DNA of 64,000 nt from Chloroflexota bacterium. Lineage in GTDB: Bacteria; Chloroflexota; Anaerolineae; Aggregatilineales; J027. A program made the position numbers and the translations under genes. Below, piece by piece: positions 1 through 8,298 of the stretch. The notes under the pieces are model-generated. The model searched no databases. It was not told the DNA's origin and worked only from the letters and a program-made list of their open reading frames with translations. Location of the stretch: positions 186,001 to 250,000 of the forward strand of contig QMIT01000008.1 of the NCBI GenBank assembly GCA_024434115.1. The letters are read 5' to 3'. Positions within the stretch are counted from its first letter, which is position 1. Each line of letters opens with the position of its first letter.

Positions 1-173
1 GCTTTTTCGACTGCGGCGTCCCATATCCGCAGCGAGGCTTTCATAATATCGCGCCCGATGCCATCGCCCTCGATATACATCAAAATGGGATGGTCAGACA
101 CTACCAATTTGCCGTTTTTACCTACCGTTATTTTATCCCCTTCGGTAGGTACTTTAATCTTTTCGTAGGCCAT
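1..173 (-). CDS. icd: Isocitrate dehydrogenase (NADP-type), N-terminal part, cut by window edge
   Basis: The visible 57 codons read as the N-terminus of a dimeric isocitrate dehydrogenase, the TCA-cycle enzyme that oxidatively decarboxylates isocitrate to 2-oxoglutarate in the cytosol. The segment contains the typical N-terminal pattern of a KITV strand, a NGKL turn and the diagnostic YIEGDGIGRDI stretch, followed by the WDAAVEKA helix seen in E. coli Icd. The ATG at 173-171 is preceded by an AGGAG ribosome site about 12 bases upstream. A 96-base gap containing a strong -10 element separates it from the rhomboid gene, so it probably has its own promoter. The active-site region lies outside the window, and a related beta-decarboxylating dehydrogenase cannot be strictly excluded. 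Confidence 0.85.
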   Translation of the reverse strand, partial: MAYEKIKVPTEGDKITVGKNGKLVVSDHPILMYIEGDGIGRDIMKASLRIWDAAVEK

Positions 174-225
174 AATGGGCTTCGACTCCTAGAATTAGTT
201 ACGGTCATCCAAAGAAACGGGGTGG

Positions 226-234
226 ATTATAACA
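226..234 (-). promoter_or_regulatory. Candidate extended -10 promoter of icd
   Basis: On the minus strand the bases read TGTTATAAT, a perfect TATAAT with the TGn extension, 53 bases before the icd start codon. No good -35 is found at 17 bases. A TTGACG lies 23 bases upstream, which is too far. Extended -10 promoters do not need a strong -35, so this is a reasonable but untested call. Confidence 0.45.
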
Positions 235-269
235 TATGCCTGCGTGTGCAAACCCGTCAAAAATTTCTT

Positions 270-1109
270 TTATAGGGCACGCCCCTGTAGATAACGCATC
301 AGCATATCTTTGCGAATGAACAAAAAGATGGTAAAGCCTGCCAAAAAGCCCATCACATGCGCCAAATGTCCAATATTGCTCTCATAACCACTTTTTATGA
401 TGCTGATAGAGGGCACGGTTTCCATAATCAAAAAGGGGAACAACAGCAGCACCGACGGGATTTGCAGATGCCAGTGCCACCAATCGGGTCGGCGGCGTGT
501 AAACAACCGTATCGGGATGACCCCCAAAAATCGCAGCAGCGACCCCACTCCCCATAAACAAGTGATGCGTTCGCCATAAAACAAGATGAGATACGCCCCC
601 ATTACCCCGGAAATGGCCCCACTTGCACCGATCCCCGCAAAATTGGCTTGTGCCTCAATCGGATTCAGCAGCACATCAAAAACATTCGCCACCATACCCG
701 CTAACAAATAATAGGCCAGAAATCGCCACGGGCCACACGCATCCTCTACCCGAAATCCAAACACCCGCAGATAGAGCATATTGCCAAATAGATGGGCAAA
801 ACTGCCGTGCATAAAAATGGCAGTAAAGGTCATCAATGCACCGATACTTTGAGATTGGTGGAGTTCGGCTTCTCGATAGCCATACAAAAAGACCTTGCTG
901 CGAAGGATTGAAGTGCGGGCCGCCACCATGTCGGGCACGAGCCACACCATAAACACCACGATATTGAGGATGATAATTGTCCATGTCATCCATGGGAATG
1001 TCCGATAGCGCATCTCCCCACGCGAATCTCGAAATGGCATCGGGTAAAATAGCGAGGACAGCAGCAATTCAAGGATGGTGAAGAGAATTGCGAGCAAGAT
1101 AATCGCCAT
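270..1109 (-). CDS. Rhomboid-family intramembrane serine protease
   Basis: A 279-residue polytopic membrane protein with the rhomboid signature. A first conserved loop reads HGSFAHLFGNMLYL (about residues 101-114). The catalytic serine sits in GASGAISG (Ser163), and the partner histidine is in AHVMGF (His251). Rhomboids cleave transmembrane substrates inside the bilayer. Six or seven hydrophobic segments are visible, with a basic patch between residues 200 and 208. A GTG at 1127 would give six more residues but overlaps the upstream TPR gene. The ATG at 1109, five bases after that gene's stop, is the better start. It is the last gene of a long minus-strand run. The substrate is unknown. Confidence 0.9.
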   Translation of the reverse strand: MAIILLAILFTILELLLSSLFYPMPFRDSRGEMRYRTFPWMTWTIIILNIVVFMVWLVPDMVAARTSILRSKVFLYGYREAELHQSQSIGALMTFTAIFMHGSFAHLFGNMLYLRVFGFRVEDACGPWRFLAYYLLAGMVANVFDVLLNPIEAQANFAGIGASGAISGVMGAYLILFYGERITCLWGVGSLLRFLGVIPIRLFTRRRPDWWHWHLQIPSVLLLFPFLIMETVPSISIIKSGYESNIGHLAHVMGFLAGFTIFLFIRKDMLMRYLQGRAL

Positions 1110-1114
1110 GTGTC

Positions 1115-2155
1115 CTAGACTCCCCACTTGGCGGCGAGTAGGGACAAGGCGATTGGCAGCACCAGCCTAAAAGCGACCATCAACAGTATCCCGCCCATTA
1201 AACCGAGCACGGCCCGCGCTTCCAGTGCGATTTCTGGCAATTTGGTTTCACCGACCCGACTACCCAACCATTTACCAAACGGCTGCTGGCGTGATCCCGA
1301 TGTTGCCGTGACCAGCAAATAGCCCCCCAACAGCGATAACCCAACACCCAACCAGCGTGACCGCCCCATTTGCGAAAAATCGAGTCCGGCGTCCTGAAAA
1401 CCCAAAACGAGAAATAACAAACTGACCGCTACTGCTTCCCGAAAGGCCAACAGAAAACTGCGCTGTTCATGTTCGCTGACGATAGGAATTTCGTTTTGGA
1501 GGGCGGCTTCGGCTTTTTTGCCATCTTCGGTGCGTGGCCCCAAGCGTGCAGCACGATCATAGGCGACTGCGGCAAGTTTGGCATGGCGTGTCTGGCGATA
1601 CCCATCCCCTAAATACCGCCACAGGGTTTGATTTTCCGGATAGCGCTTTAGGGTGGTTTCCAATAATTTGACGGCGTTTTCGGGATGGCCGGCATCTTTT
1701 AGCTGCTGGGAGGCTTTCAAGATGATCTCCGGGTCGGCATCTGGCAATAGCGCCAACCGCATCCGAATTTCATCCGCCTCACGCCAGCGTCCTATTTTTT
1801 CGGCCAATTCAATCCCCAACAGATAGACCGTCGCCGAGGTAGAACCACCGCGCAGTGCCCGTAACATCAGTGTCCATGCGTCCTCGGTGAAATAACCGTC
1901 ATAGAGAGCTTTGGTCGCTTTTGCTAATGCTTCAGGATGATCTATCCGAATCTCCAATACTGCTGTCCATGCCCTGACCGCCGTCTCCACATTGCGACGG
2001 TGCATGGCGACTTCGGCATAATTCAGTAGTTTTTCGATACGCTGTGCTTCTGCTGGAGTCAAGGGGGCGCTGATGGTCTTGGGGGTAGTGGATGTTGATA
2101 ATGGGTGGTCGGACGGATTTTGAGGCACTAAGGAATTCGGGGGTACGGCTTCCAT
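1115..2155 (-). CDS. TPR-repeat protein with C-terminal membrane segments
   Basis: A 346-residue protein of unknown specific function. Residues about 30-235 are alpha-helical with TPR-like units (for example the NPENAV-KLLETTLKRYPEN and LWRYLGDGYRQ segments), suggesting a protein-interaction scaffold. The C-terminal third has three hydrophobic stretches: AVSLLFLVLGF, a WLGVGLSLLGGYLLV segment and a final one before the end. The N-terminus is low-complexity and rich in Ser/Pro/Thr. The ATG at 2155 is chosen over a GTG at 2167 because a GGTGGAG ribosome site lies just before it. It sits between an alpha/beta hydrolase and the rhomboid protease with short gaps, so co-transcription is likely. The TPR call is firm by pattern; the function is not. 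Confidence 0.7.
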   Translation of the reverse strand: MEAVPPNSLVPQNPSDHPLSTSTTPKTISAPLTPAEAQRIEKLLNYAEVAMHRRNVETAVRAWTAVLEIRIDHPEALAKATKALYDGYFTEDAWTLMLRALRGGSTSATVYLLGIELAEKIGRWREADEIRMRLALLPDADPEIILKASQQLKDAGHPENAVKLLETTLKRYPENQTLWRYLGDGYRQTRHAKLAAVAYDRAARLGPRTEDGKKAEAALQNEIPIVSEHEQRSFLLAFREAVAVSLLFLVLGFQDAGLDFSQMGRSRWLGVGLSLLGGYLLVTATSGSRQQPFGKWLGSRVGETKLPEIALEARAVLGLMGGILLMVAFRLVLPIALSLLAAKWGV

Positions 2156-2176
2156 CGGACGCTCCACCTGATGAAA

Positions 2177-3037
2177 TTAAAGGGTGTTTTCAAACCATTC
2201 TACGACTTTTTGGGCATACTGCTCTGGATATTTGATATGGGCACGGCGATGGCGGCAGTTGGGAACGATCCAAAGGTCGCTGCCAGAAGGGGCATTGGCG
2301 GCGATTTCGCGCATGGCACGGCTAGAAACCAGTGTATCCTCTGCGCCATGAATGAACAGCACGGGGCATTGAACCGCCTGAATCCAATGATGGGTATTCA
2401 CACGATCCAACCGCGCCATGCTGATGATCGAGCCACCGAACACAAACAGCCACGCCAAACCGCCTGCCAGAATCGGAGGGAGATTTTTTTCGACCAGCCA
2501 GCCCGTCATGGTTTGATGCAGGGTGGCAATCGCACCGTCCGCGACAATCGAGCCGATCTGTTTGGTACGGGCTGCCGTCAAAATGGCTGTTACACCGCCC
2601 ATGCTAAATCCCAAAACACCGACTTGCTCAATGCCATGTGCCCCGACCAGATAATCCAACGCGCCAAGCAGGTCATATTGTTCGCGCAGGCCGAACGTTA
2701 CCCAACTGCCCTCAGACTCGCCATGTGCCCGAAAATTAAACATCAGCACATTAAACCCGGCGTCGTGGAGCATTGCCGCTTGGCGTACATCGGCATCCAT
2801 GCTGCCATTTTGCCCGTGACATTGAATAATTGTGCCTTTGGCGGTGTGGCGTGCTGGAATCCACCAGCCTTGCAACAGCAAATCATCGCGGCTGTAAAAA
2901 CGCACCCGTTCAAATGGCAGGTCGTGATTGGCCGGAGAATCGGGTGGGTCAGGGGTGCGGCGTTCGACCAATTTTTTGCCCCCTAATCCTACAATTAGGC
3001 TGATAGCGCCAATCAGAAATGCCAAAAGCCCTTTCAT
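2177..3037 (-). CDS. Membrane-anchored alpha/beta hydrolase
   Basis: A 286-residue protein with an N-terminal hydrophobic anchor (LLAFLIGAISLIVGLGG) followed by an alpha/beta hydrolase fold. The nucleophile elbow is GFSMGG, preceded by VGVLG. The oxyanion-side motif is around HGQNGSM. The acid is in the FIHGAEDTLV segment, and the catalytic His is probably in the CRHRRAH region near the C-terminus. The family (serine aminopeptidase S33 / YqkD-like 'peptidase or esterase') hydrolyses esters or small peptides, and the substrate cannot be read from sequence. The ATG at 3037 has a GGGTAGGG ribosome site and starts 10 bases after the preceding stop. A TTG at 3061 is an alternative but overlaps that gene. 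Confidence 0.82.
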   Translation of the reverse strand: MKGLLAFLIGAISLIVGLGGKKLVERRTPDPPDSPANHDLPFERVRFYSRDDLLLQGWWIPARHTAKGTIIQCHGQNGSMDADVRQAAMLHDAGFNVLMFNFRAHGESEGSWVTFGLREQYDLLGALDYLVGAHGIEQVGVLGFSMGGVTAILTAARTKQIGSIVADGAIATLHQTMTGWLVEKNLPPILAGGLAWLFVFGGSIISMARLDRVNTHHWIQAVQCPVLFIHGAEDTLVSSRAMREIAANAPSGSDLWIVPNCRHRRAHIKYPEQYAQKVVEWFENTL

Positions 3038-3047
3038 TTCCCTACCC

Positions 3048-4280
3048 TCAATTGGCCTCAATGCGGATCGTGCGAATTAAATCGCCCGGCGGTGGATTGG
3101 GGAAACGCAACGGATCACCGGGGTTGCGGGGCGTCAAGTCCTGCACTACATCCATCCCCTCTATCACCACGCCAAAAATCGTATACTGACCATCCCACTC
3201 GATTTCGTGATTCAGCAACGCCCCAAAGGTGATGAAAAATTGACTGCCTGCCTCACCGAGTTCGCCGGGGGGATGCGACATCGCCACCAAACCCGCACGG
3301 TCAAAAACGAGGCCATTCTGTTCTTCACCTGATATACGATAACCCGGATAGCCGCGTCCGGTGTCGCTGGGGTCGCCCGATTGGGCATAAAAGTCGGGAA
3401 TCACCAAGAAAAAGGTATTGGCATCGTACCACCCCTGCTCCGTCAGAAACACGAAATTGTTGACCGTCTGCGGGGCTTCAGCTTCAAACAGGTCAATGCG
3501 AATATCCCCTTTTTCAGTTTCGATGACGGCCTGATAATCTTTGGCCGGGTCGAGGGTGAATGGTGGCGCGGATTCAAAATAATCCTGCTCCAAGAGGGCC
3601 AATCGCACTACGCCATCTAAGCCAAACAGGTCATCACGATCATTCAACAATTCGCCGTTGACCAGCAGGGTCGGAATGCCCACAATTTCGAGCGCGGCGG
3701 CCTGTGCCTGATACTGCTCAATCAATGGGGCATATAGGCCTTCATCGAGTTCGCGGTTAAAACGTTCGACATCCAAGCCAGCGGTTTCGGCATAGTCGGT
3801 CAATTTGGTGCGGAAATCTTCAGGGGATAGCTCTACCCATTCGGCCTGTGTGGTATATAAAATGGCCTGCATATCCCAAAAATGATCTTGGGCAGCAGCG
3901 GCTTCGGCGGCTTGGAGGGCCAGCCCTGCTCTATCATTACTCTGGGTGTCGGGCAGGTGTCGCCAAATGAGCCGTAAACTTTCGGGATATTGACCGCGCA
4001 GGATTTCCAAATCACGGGCATAACGGGCACAACGCGAACACTGAAAATCAGCATACATAATGATGGTGACAGGGGCATCTTCTGGCCCTAAAATGTAATC
4101 GCGCGGTTCGACGGCCTGTGATTCACTACCCCCCAGACTGAGGCCATCCGGTGTTTGGGTAATGGGTGGCGGCGCGGTGGATTGGGTGACTTCCACCCGT
4201 TCTCCCTTTTTATCGTCTCCCCCGCAGGCTGATAGAAGAAATACGCTCACTAAAAGGATTGCAATGAAAATTTTACACAT
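3048..4280 (-). CDS. Lipoprotein with DsbA-like thioredoxin domain fused to cyclophilin-type peptidyl-prolyl isomerase
   Basis: A 410-residue exported lipoprotein. The signal peptide ends in the lipobox LLSAC (Cys19), followed by an acidic linker. Residues about 60-230 form a DsbA-type thioredoxin domain with the redox motif CSRC and a cis-proline segment GIPTLLVNG. Residues about 245-405 form a cyclophilin domain (AVIETEKGDIRIDLF start, FFITFGA core, TIFGVVIEGMDVV near the end). The first domain can make or shuffle disulfides and the second isomerises prolyl bonds, so the protein looks like a two-function extracytoplasmic folding factor. The start overlaps the upstream acetyltransferase stop by 8 bases, implying translational coupling. 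The cyclophilin part lacks some canonical residues (SGDPSDTGRG replaces the usual GGDPTGTG), so isomerase activity is likely but unproven. Confidence 0.88.
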   Translation of the reverse strand: MCKIFIAILLVSVFLLSACGGDDKKGERVEVTQSTAPPPITQTPDGLSLGGSESQAVEPRDYILGPEDAPVTIIMYADFQCSRCARYARDLEILRGQYPESLRLIWRHLPDTQSNDRAGLALQAAEAAAAQDHFWDMQAILYTTQAEWVELSPEDFRTKLTDYAETAGLDVERFNRELDEGLYAPLIEQYQAQAAALEIVGIPTLLVNGELLNDRDDLFGLDGVVRLALLEQDYFESAPPFTLDPAKDYQAVIETEKGDIRIDLFEAEAPQTVNNFVFLTEQGWYDANTFFLVIPDFYAQSGDPSDTGRGYPGYRISGEEQNGLVFDRAGLVAMSHPPGELGEAGSQFFITFGALLNHEIEWDGQYTIFGVVIEGMDVVQDLTPRNPGDPLRFPNPPPGDLIRTIRIEAN

Positions 4281-4836
4281 TTACCATTGTCCACTCATGG
4301 GCCAACAATGAATACATTGCATGATCAGCATAACGATTGGTCAGCCAGTCGGATTGCCGCTTAATACCTTCTAATGTGAATCCTAATCGCTCGGCAATTG
4401 CTCGACTGCGAAGATTTTCTACTGCCGCCTGAATTTCGACGCGGTGCATTTTCTCGCGTCCAAAAAGATGGGTGATAACCGCACGGCAGGCACGTGTTAC
4501 AAGGCCATAACCCACGTACTGCTCCCCCAACCAATAGCCGATTTCGGTTTTATTGCTCTCATGGTTGATGAAATGGCACACCACGCCACCTGCCAATTTA
4601 TTTTTGTACCACAATCCAGCATGAAAGCCATCACCCTGCTCGGATTTTTCAGCAAATCGCTCAATCAGCGCCCGTGTATCTTGCAGGGTTTGAATCCGCC
4701 CTGACCAACGCAGCCACGAATCAAGATGAGCACGATTTTGCAGGATGAGATTAAACATCGTCTCGCCATCCGCTACATCGAACTGGCGTAAGGTGATTTC
4801 GTCGTCAACGGAAAGCAGCAGTGGAATATCCGCCAT
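4273..4836 (-). CDS. GNAT acetyltransferase, RimJ/RimL type
   Basis: A 187-residue N-acetyltransferase. The pattern matches the RimJ/RimL-like branch that modifies ribosomal-protein N-termini or small molecules with acetyl-CoA. It shows an N-terminal LRQFDVADGETMFNLI strand-helix, a central EIGYWLGEQYVGYGLVTRA segment that forms the acetyl-CoA binding turn, and the C-terminal IAERLGFTLEGIKR strand typical of the family. Length is normal. The ATG at 4836 starts two bases after the glycosyltransferase stop, so it belongs to the same transcription unit. The acceptor substrate is not deducible, and neighbours give no direct clue. Confidence 0.85.
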   Translation of the reverse strand: MADIPLLLSVDDEITLRQFDVADGETMFNLILQNRAHLDSWLRWSGRIQTLQDTRALIERFAEKSEQGDGFHAGLWYKNKLAGGVVCHFINHESNKTEIGYWLGEQYVGYGLVTRACRAVITHLFGREKMHRVEIQAAVENLRSRAIAERLGFTLEGIKRQSDWLTNRYADHAMYSLLAHEWTMVNV

Positions 4837-4838
4837 TT

Positions 4839-5984
4839 TTAATCCCGCATCACCTGTTCATAGACCTCAAGTGTTTTTTGGGCCGTTTTGCGCCATGTAA
4901 ATTTGCTCGCCTGTCCACGTCCGGCATTCGCTAGGTGGTCGTGTAAATCGTCTTGGATGACTACCGCCAGAATCGCCGCCCCCAACTGTCGCGCATCATC
5001 GGGTGGCACAAGATAAGCCGCGTCGCCTGTGACTTCGGGAATCGAGGATATGTCGCAGGCGATCACCGGAGTGCCGCACGCCATTGCTTCAAGGGGAGGT
5101 AGGCCAAAACCCTCATAGCGACTGGGGAACACCACTGCCTTTGCCAAACGATAGAGGGCGGGTTTATCTTCTTCAGCAATTTCCCCTAGCCACATCACAT
5201 ATCGCTCAATATCGAGTTCGTGGGCATATTTCCGCAAATCGGGAAACCGCGGTGTGCCCCATTCTTTGGGTTGATTGCCTGCCAATACCAGCGGCACCTG
5301 CTCCCCCAATGATGGCCCGGCGTATGTCCACGCCAATAATAAATTATGCACATTTTTGCGGATGTCAAAGCCGCCAAAATACAACACAAATTCACTTGGC
5401 AGATCATATTTTTGGCGCACCGCCTCATCCTCATCAGGGTAAGCTGCTGGACGGAAACGTTCATCTGCCGCCAGATAGGTCGGGGTAATGTGTTCGGCGG
5501 GAATGTCGAGATGCCGCACAATATCGGCTTTGCTGGCCTCCGACAGTGTGATGATATGCGCTGACCCTTTTGCCGTCGCACTCACCAAACTGGTATAAAA
5601 TTTCGCGCCTGTCCCCCCCCGATATTCCGGCAGCACTAGCGGAATAATATCCAGCACCGATGTCACTAGACGGGCGGGTTTGCTGCTGAGGGGGCCGCCC
5701 CAATAGGGCACATGGGCAATATCCGCGCCGACCTGTCGCACAATTTTGGGATACCCGTGCTGCTCAAACCACACCTTTTGCAAATGGCCCTTAAATTGGG
5801 TCGTGGCATGAGCGATATTCACATTTTCTGGCAGGTCACTCAATTCCCGTACAAAATCCGGCACGACCAGCGTCATCATCAACTCCGGTGCGACTTTTGG
5901 CAGGGCCATCACCAATTGACGGATATATTGACCACTGCCCACCCGCTCTTGATTCCAAAACCATCCATTAAAGGCGATGTGCAT
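4839..5984 (-). CDS. Glycosyltransferase family 4 (GT-B)
   Basis: A 381-residue glycosyltransferase of the GT4 type. The N-terminal half begins with a glycine-rich donor-side loop ([12 protein letters not shown]). The C-terminal half has the characteristic [13 protein letters not shown] strand, a [21 protein letters not shown] nucleotide-sugar site carrying the E-x7-E pattern, and [21 protein letters not shown]. Such enzymes add hexoses to lipid or polysaccharide acceptors at the inner membrane face. The ATG at 5984 follows the upstream stop by one base; a TTG at 5993 is disfavoured. Two membrane glycosyltransferases and GalE upstream suggest a role in envelope glycan assembly. Confidence 0.92.
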   Translation of the reverse strand: MHIAFNGWFWNQERVGSGQYIRQLVMALPKVAPELMMTLVVPDFVRELSDLPENVNIAHATTQFKGHLQKVWFEQHGYPKIVRQVGADIAHVPYWGGPLSSKPARLVTSVLDIIPLVLPEYRGGTGAKFYTSLVSATAKGSAHIITLSEASKADIVRHLDIPAEHITPTYLAADERFRPAAYPDEDEAVRQKYDLPSEFVLYFGGFDIRKNVHNLLLAWTYAGPSLGEQVPLVLAGNQPKEWGTPRFPDLRKYAHELDIERYVMWLGEIAEEDKPALYRLAKAVVFPSRYEGFGLPPLEAMACGTPVIACDISSIPEVTGDAAYLVPPDDARQLGAAILAVVIQDDLHDHLANAGRGQASKFTWRKTAQKTLEVYEQVMRD

Positions 5985-5985
5985 C

Positions 5986-8295
5986 CTATTCAATCCTAAA
6001 GGTGTCTAGTGTAGCCGTGTCGTCCGGCAAGATATTACCAACGGCGTCCGTCGCATGTAATCGTGTAAAACTTTCGGCTTGATACAGCCCAATCTTGACT
6101 TGATACTCCCCGACGGGCAAGCCCGATAATGGCAGGGTAATCACATCGGGAATGCGTTCCTCCGCGTCCCATGCCCATGTGGGATACTGCTCCCCACCCG
6201 CCAGTGGGTCAAGTTGGGCCACCTGTTGACCACTGGCATCCACGATATGTACAAACAACTTATAGGTATCAGCGGGGCGACTGCTTGTGCCCCATGTCAG
6301 CGTCAATTGCAGGTTTTCGGTGTCATGGCTGACGGTATACTCCACCAGCGATATGCCCTCAAAACGGAACGGTGCGGAGTTCAATTCAGCCGGGTCAATT
6401 TTTGCGGCGGGGGCGATCAATGAGCCGATATAGGTGGTAAACAATTGGCTGCCATCAGGGGCATAATTCGGCAAACGGTTGCCTGTTTCAAATTCGAGCA
6501 GGGTCAGCGACAGCCGATAGATTTGACCCTCTTTGAGTTCCCCGCCAATCGGCAAGCCAAAGGTATCACAAAACGATTTGCCCGCGTCCCACAGCGTATA
6601 ATTGCCCAAACCCGGATACGATTCACGCCGCCCCACCACTTCATCATCCGGCCCAATGACATGCAGCGTAAAGGCGTAGGGCATCGGGATTTTTTCGCCT
6701 GATGATGCGGCATCTTCGGCCTGCCAGCACAGCGTAAATTCGCGGGTGTCACCGAGGTGGATGCGTGTATCATCTACCTTGAAACCTAGAAAACTGGCTT
6801 GACCATAATCCAGCACCTCACCCATCAAATTTTCGGGGGGATTTTCGGTCAAGGGGGGACGTCCAAAAGCAGGATAAATCGTCGTTGGCACGATAATGAC
6901 CACTACACCCCCTAAACCCCCGGCCACCCACAGCCGTGTTCTGGGAAATTGGCGCAGACCCATGACCACTAGCAGCACCAACGCCGGATAGTATGGCAGC
7001 AATAAGCGCCCCGGCACGACATGGCTGATGGTTGACCATTGCAACAATGAAATAATACCGAGCGTGAGGGTGAGGAGAAGAATAATTTCGACTTTTATCC
7101 GTAAAATAAATGCTATAGCTATCCCTGCAAAGTTCGCTGAAGTGGACTGGGGAGGTTTATTGGAGGTCGTATTTTTCCTAATCGTGTTTCTAAATAGAGC
7201 TTTTATCCACCCCAACACCCCGATCACTATCAACACAATCGGCAGTACATAGCCCCACTCTTGGATAAACACCGAGCGCCACCCAAATTGTGCCCAAAGT
7301 TCCCGCGTCAACTCCGGGATGCGGTCACGGAATTCGGGCCATTTTTCCAGCATGGAGGGGTGTTCTCGAATCCCCCACGGCATATTGCTATGTGGCTGTG
7401 TGCCAAAGGGATCATCAAACAAAATCGCCCCGCGCACATACCACCACCCACCAATGATCGCGGCAAGGCCCACTAAAATCAGCCAGCCAGCCAGAAGTTG
7501 GGATAGAGGAGCAGGCCGTTGATTCGCTCGATTTTGCAGCCACCCTAAACCAAGCGCAACCATCGGAACAAGCCACAGTGATAATCCACTGGTTTTGGAA
7601 AGGGCCGCCAATCCCATGCAAATTCCCGTACCGATCAGCCAGCGCCGATTTTGCCAATCGCGTAATAAATGCAGTGACCCCGCCAGCACCCATGCCCCAA
7701 ACGCCATAGCACCAACGTCATTGCTGACCACCGCGAATCCGTGCAGGGCTTGAGGATTGAAGGCCAGTCCCATCGCCGCCAACAATGCCCAACCGCGCTG
7801 CTGGGGCCATAACGCCAACCCCGCCCAATAGACCCCCGCCACTGCCACCATGCCATAGACGGCAGATAGTAGGCGTGTCCATCGCAGCGCATCGGCTAAA
7901 TGCTGCTCCCCCTCGGTCAGCACATGGTTTTTCGACATCAAGTAAAAATTACGATTATCCCGGCTGGTTTCAGGCGCAGGATACCCCCGCCAAGGGTTGC
8001 CTTTCGCTTCAGCATCCAGTGGGCCAAAATCGCGCAACTGGCTAAACAGCGCCGCCGAAACATAATACAAAGGGGCTTGGCTGACCTGTTGAACAATCAT
8101 GGTGTCAAAATCAGCATCAGGGTCGGGGAGTTCCCCTGTCTCGCGTACTTTCAAAATATAGGCAAAATGCGAGGGTTCGTCCGGCCCTTCAAAAGGGGTA
8201 ATGGCCCACCCATACACCCGCACAACCAACAAAAACACCCCCAACAAAACGATGAGCGGCAGATGTTTACGGAGGGGGACAGGCAATTGAGGCAT
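5986..8295 (-). CDS. Large polytopic membrane glycosyltransferase-like protein (DUF2142 / GT-C type)
   Basis: A 769-residue membrane protein. Residues 1-460 contain about ten hydrophobic segments, and the first periplasmic loop holds the acidic GPDEPSHF motif typical of DUF2142 and other GT-C enzymes that use polyprenyl-phosphate sugars. Residues 480-769 form a soluble, probably extracytoplasmic beta-rich region with two repeated units (compare FTLCWQAEDAA and LQLTLTWGTSS strands). The same type of C-terminal unit appears in the next gene. A short AT-rich, Asn/Thr/Lys-containing patch near residue 370 (around 7060-7200) breaks the pattern. It lies three bases from the neighbouring membrane glycosyltransferase. 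The sugar and acceptor are unknown. Confidence 0.78.
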   Translation of the reverse strand: MPQLPVPLRKHLPLIVLLGVFLLVVRVYGWAITPFEGPDEPSHFAYILKVRETGELPDPDADFDTMIVQQVSQAPLYYVSAALFSQLRDFGPLDAEAKGNPWRGYPAPETSRDNRNFYLMSKNHVLTEGEQHLADALRWTRLLSAVYGMVAVAGVYWAGLALWPQQRGWALLAAMGLAFNPQALHGFAVVSNDVGAMAFGAWVLAGSLHLLRDWQNRRWLIGTGICMGLAALSKTSGLSLWLVPMVALGLGWLQNRANQRPAPLSQLLAGWLILVGLAAIIGGWWYVRGAILFDDPFGTQPHSNMPWGIREHPSMLEKWPEFRDRIPELTRELWAQFGWRSVFIQEWGYVLPIVLIVIGVLGWIKALFRNTIRKNTTSNKPPQSTSANFAGIAIAFILRIKVEIILLLTLTLGIISLLQWSTISHVVPGRLLLPYYPALVLLVVMGLRQFPRTRLWVAGGLGGVVVIIVPTTIYPAFGRPPLTENPPENLMGEVLDYGQASFLGFKVDDTRIHLGDTREFTLCWQAEDAASSGEKIPMPYAFTLHVIGPDDEVVGRRESYPGLGNYTLWDAGKSFCDTFGLPIGGELKEGQIYRLSLTLLEFETGNRLPNYAPDGSQLFTTYIGSLIAPAAKIDPAELNSAPFRFEGISLVEYTVSHDTENLQLTLTWGTSSRPADTYKLFVHIVDASGQQVAQLDPLAGGEQYPTWAWDAEERIPDVITLPLSGLPVGEYQVKIGLYQAESFTRLHATDAVGNILPDDTATLDTFRIE

Positions 8296-8298
8296 GAT

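Noticed and set aside
90-275. A 61-codon plus-strand frame at the window start
   Set aside because: It overlaps the N-terminus and promoter of icd on the other strand and has no support of its own.
2171-2986. A 271-codon plus-strand frame opposite the alpha/beta hydrolase
   Set aside because: The protein is rich in His, Gln, Cys and Arg with no recognisable fold, while the minus strand encodes a clear hydrolase with GFSMGG.
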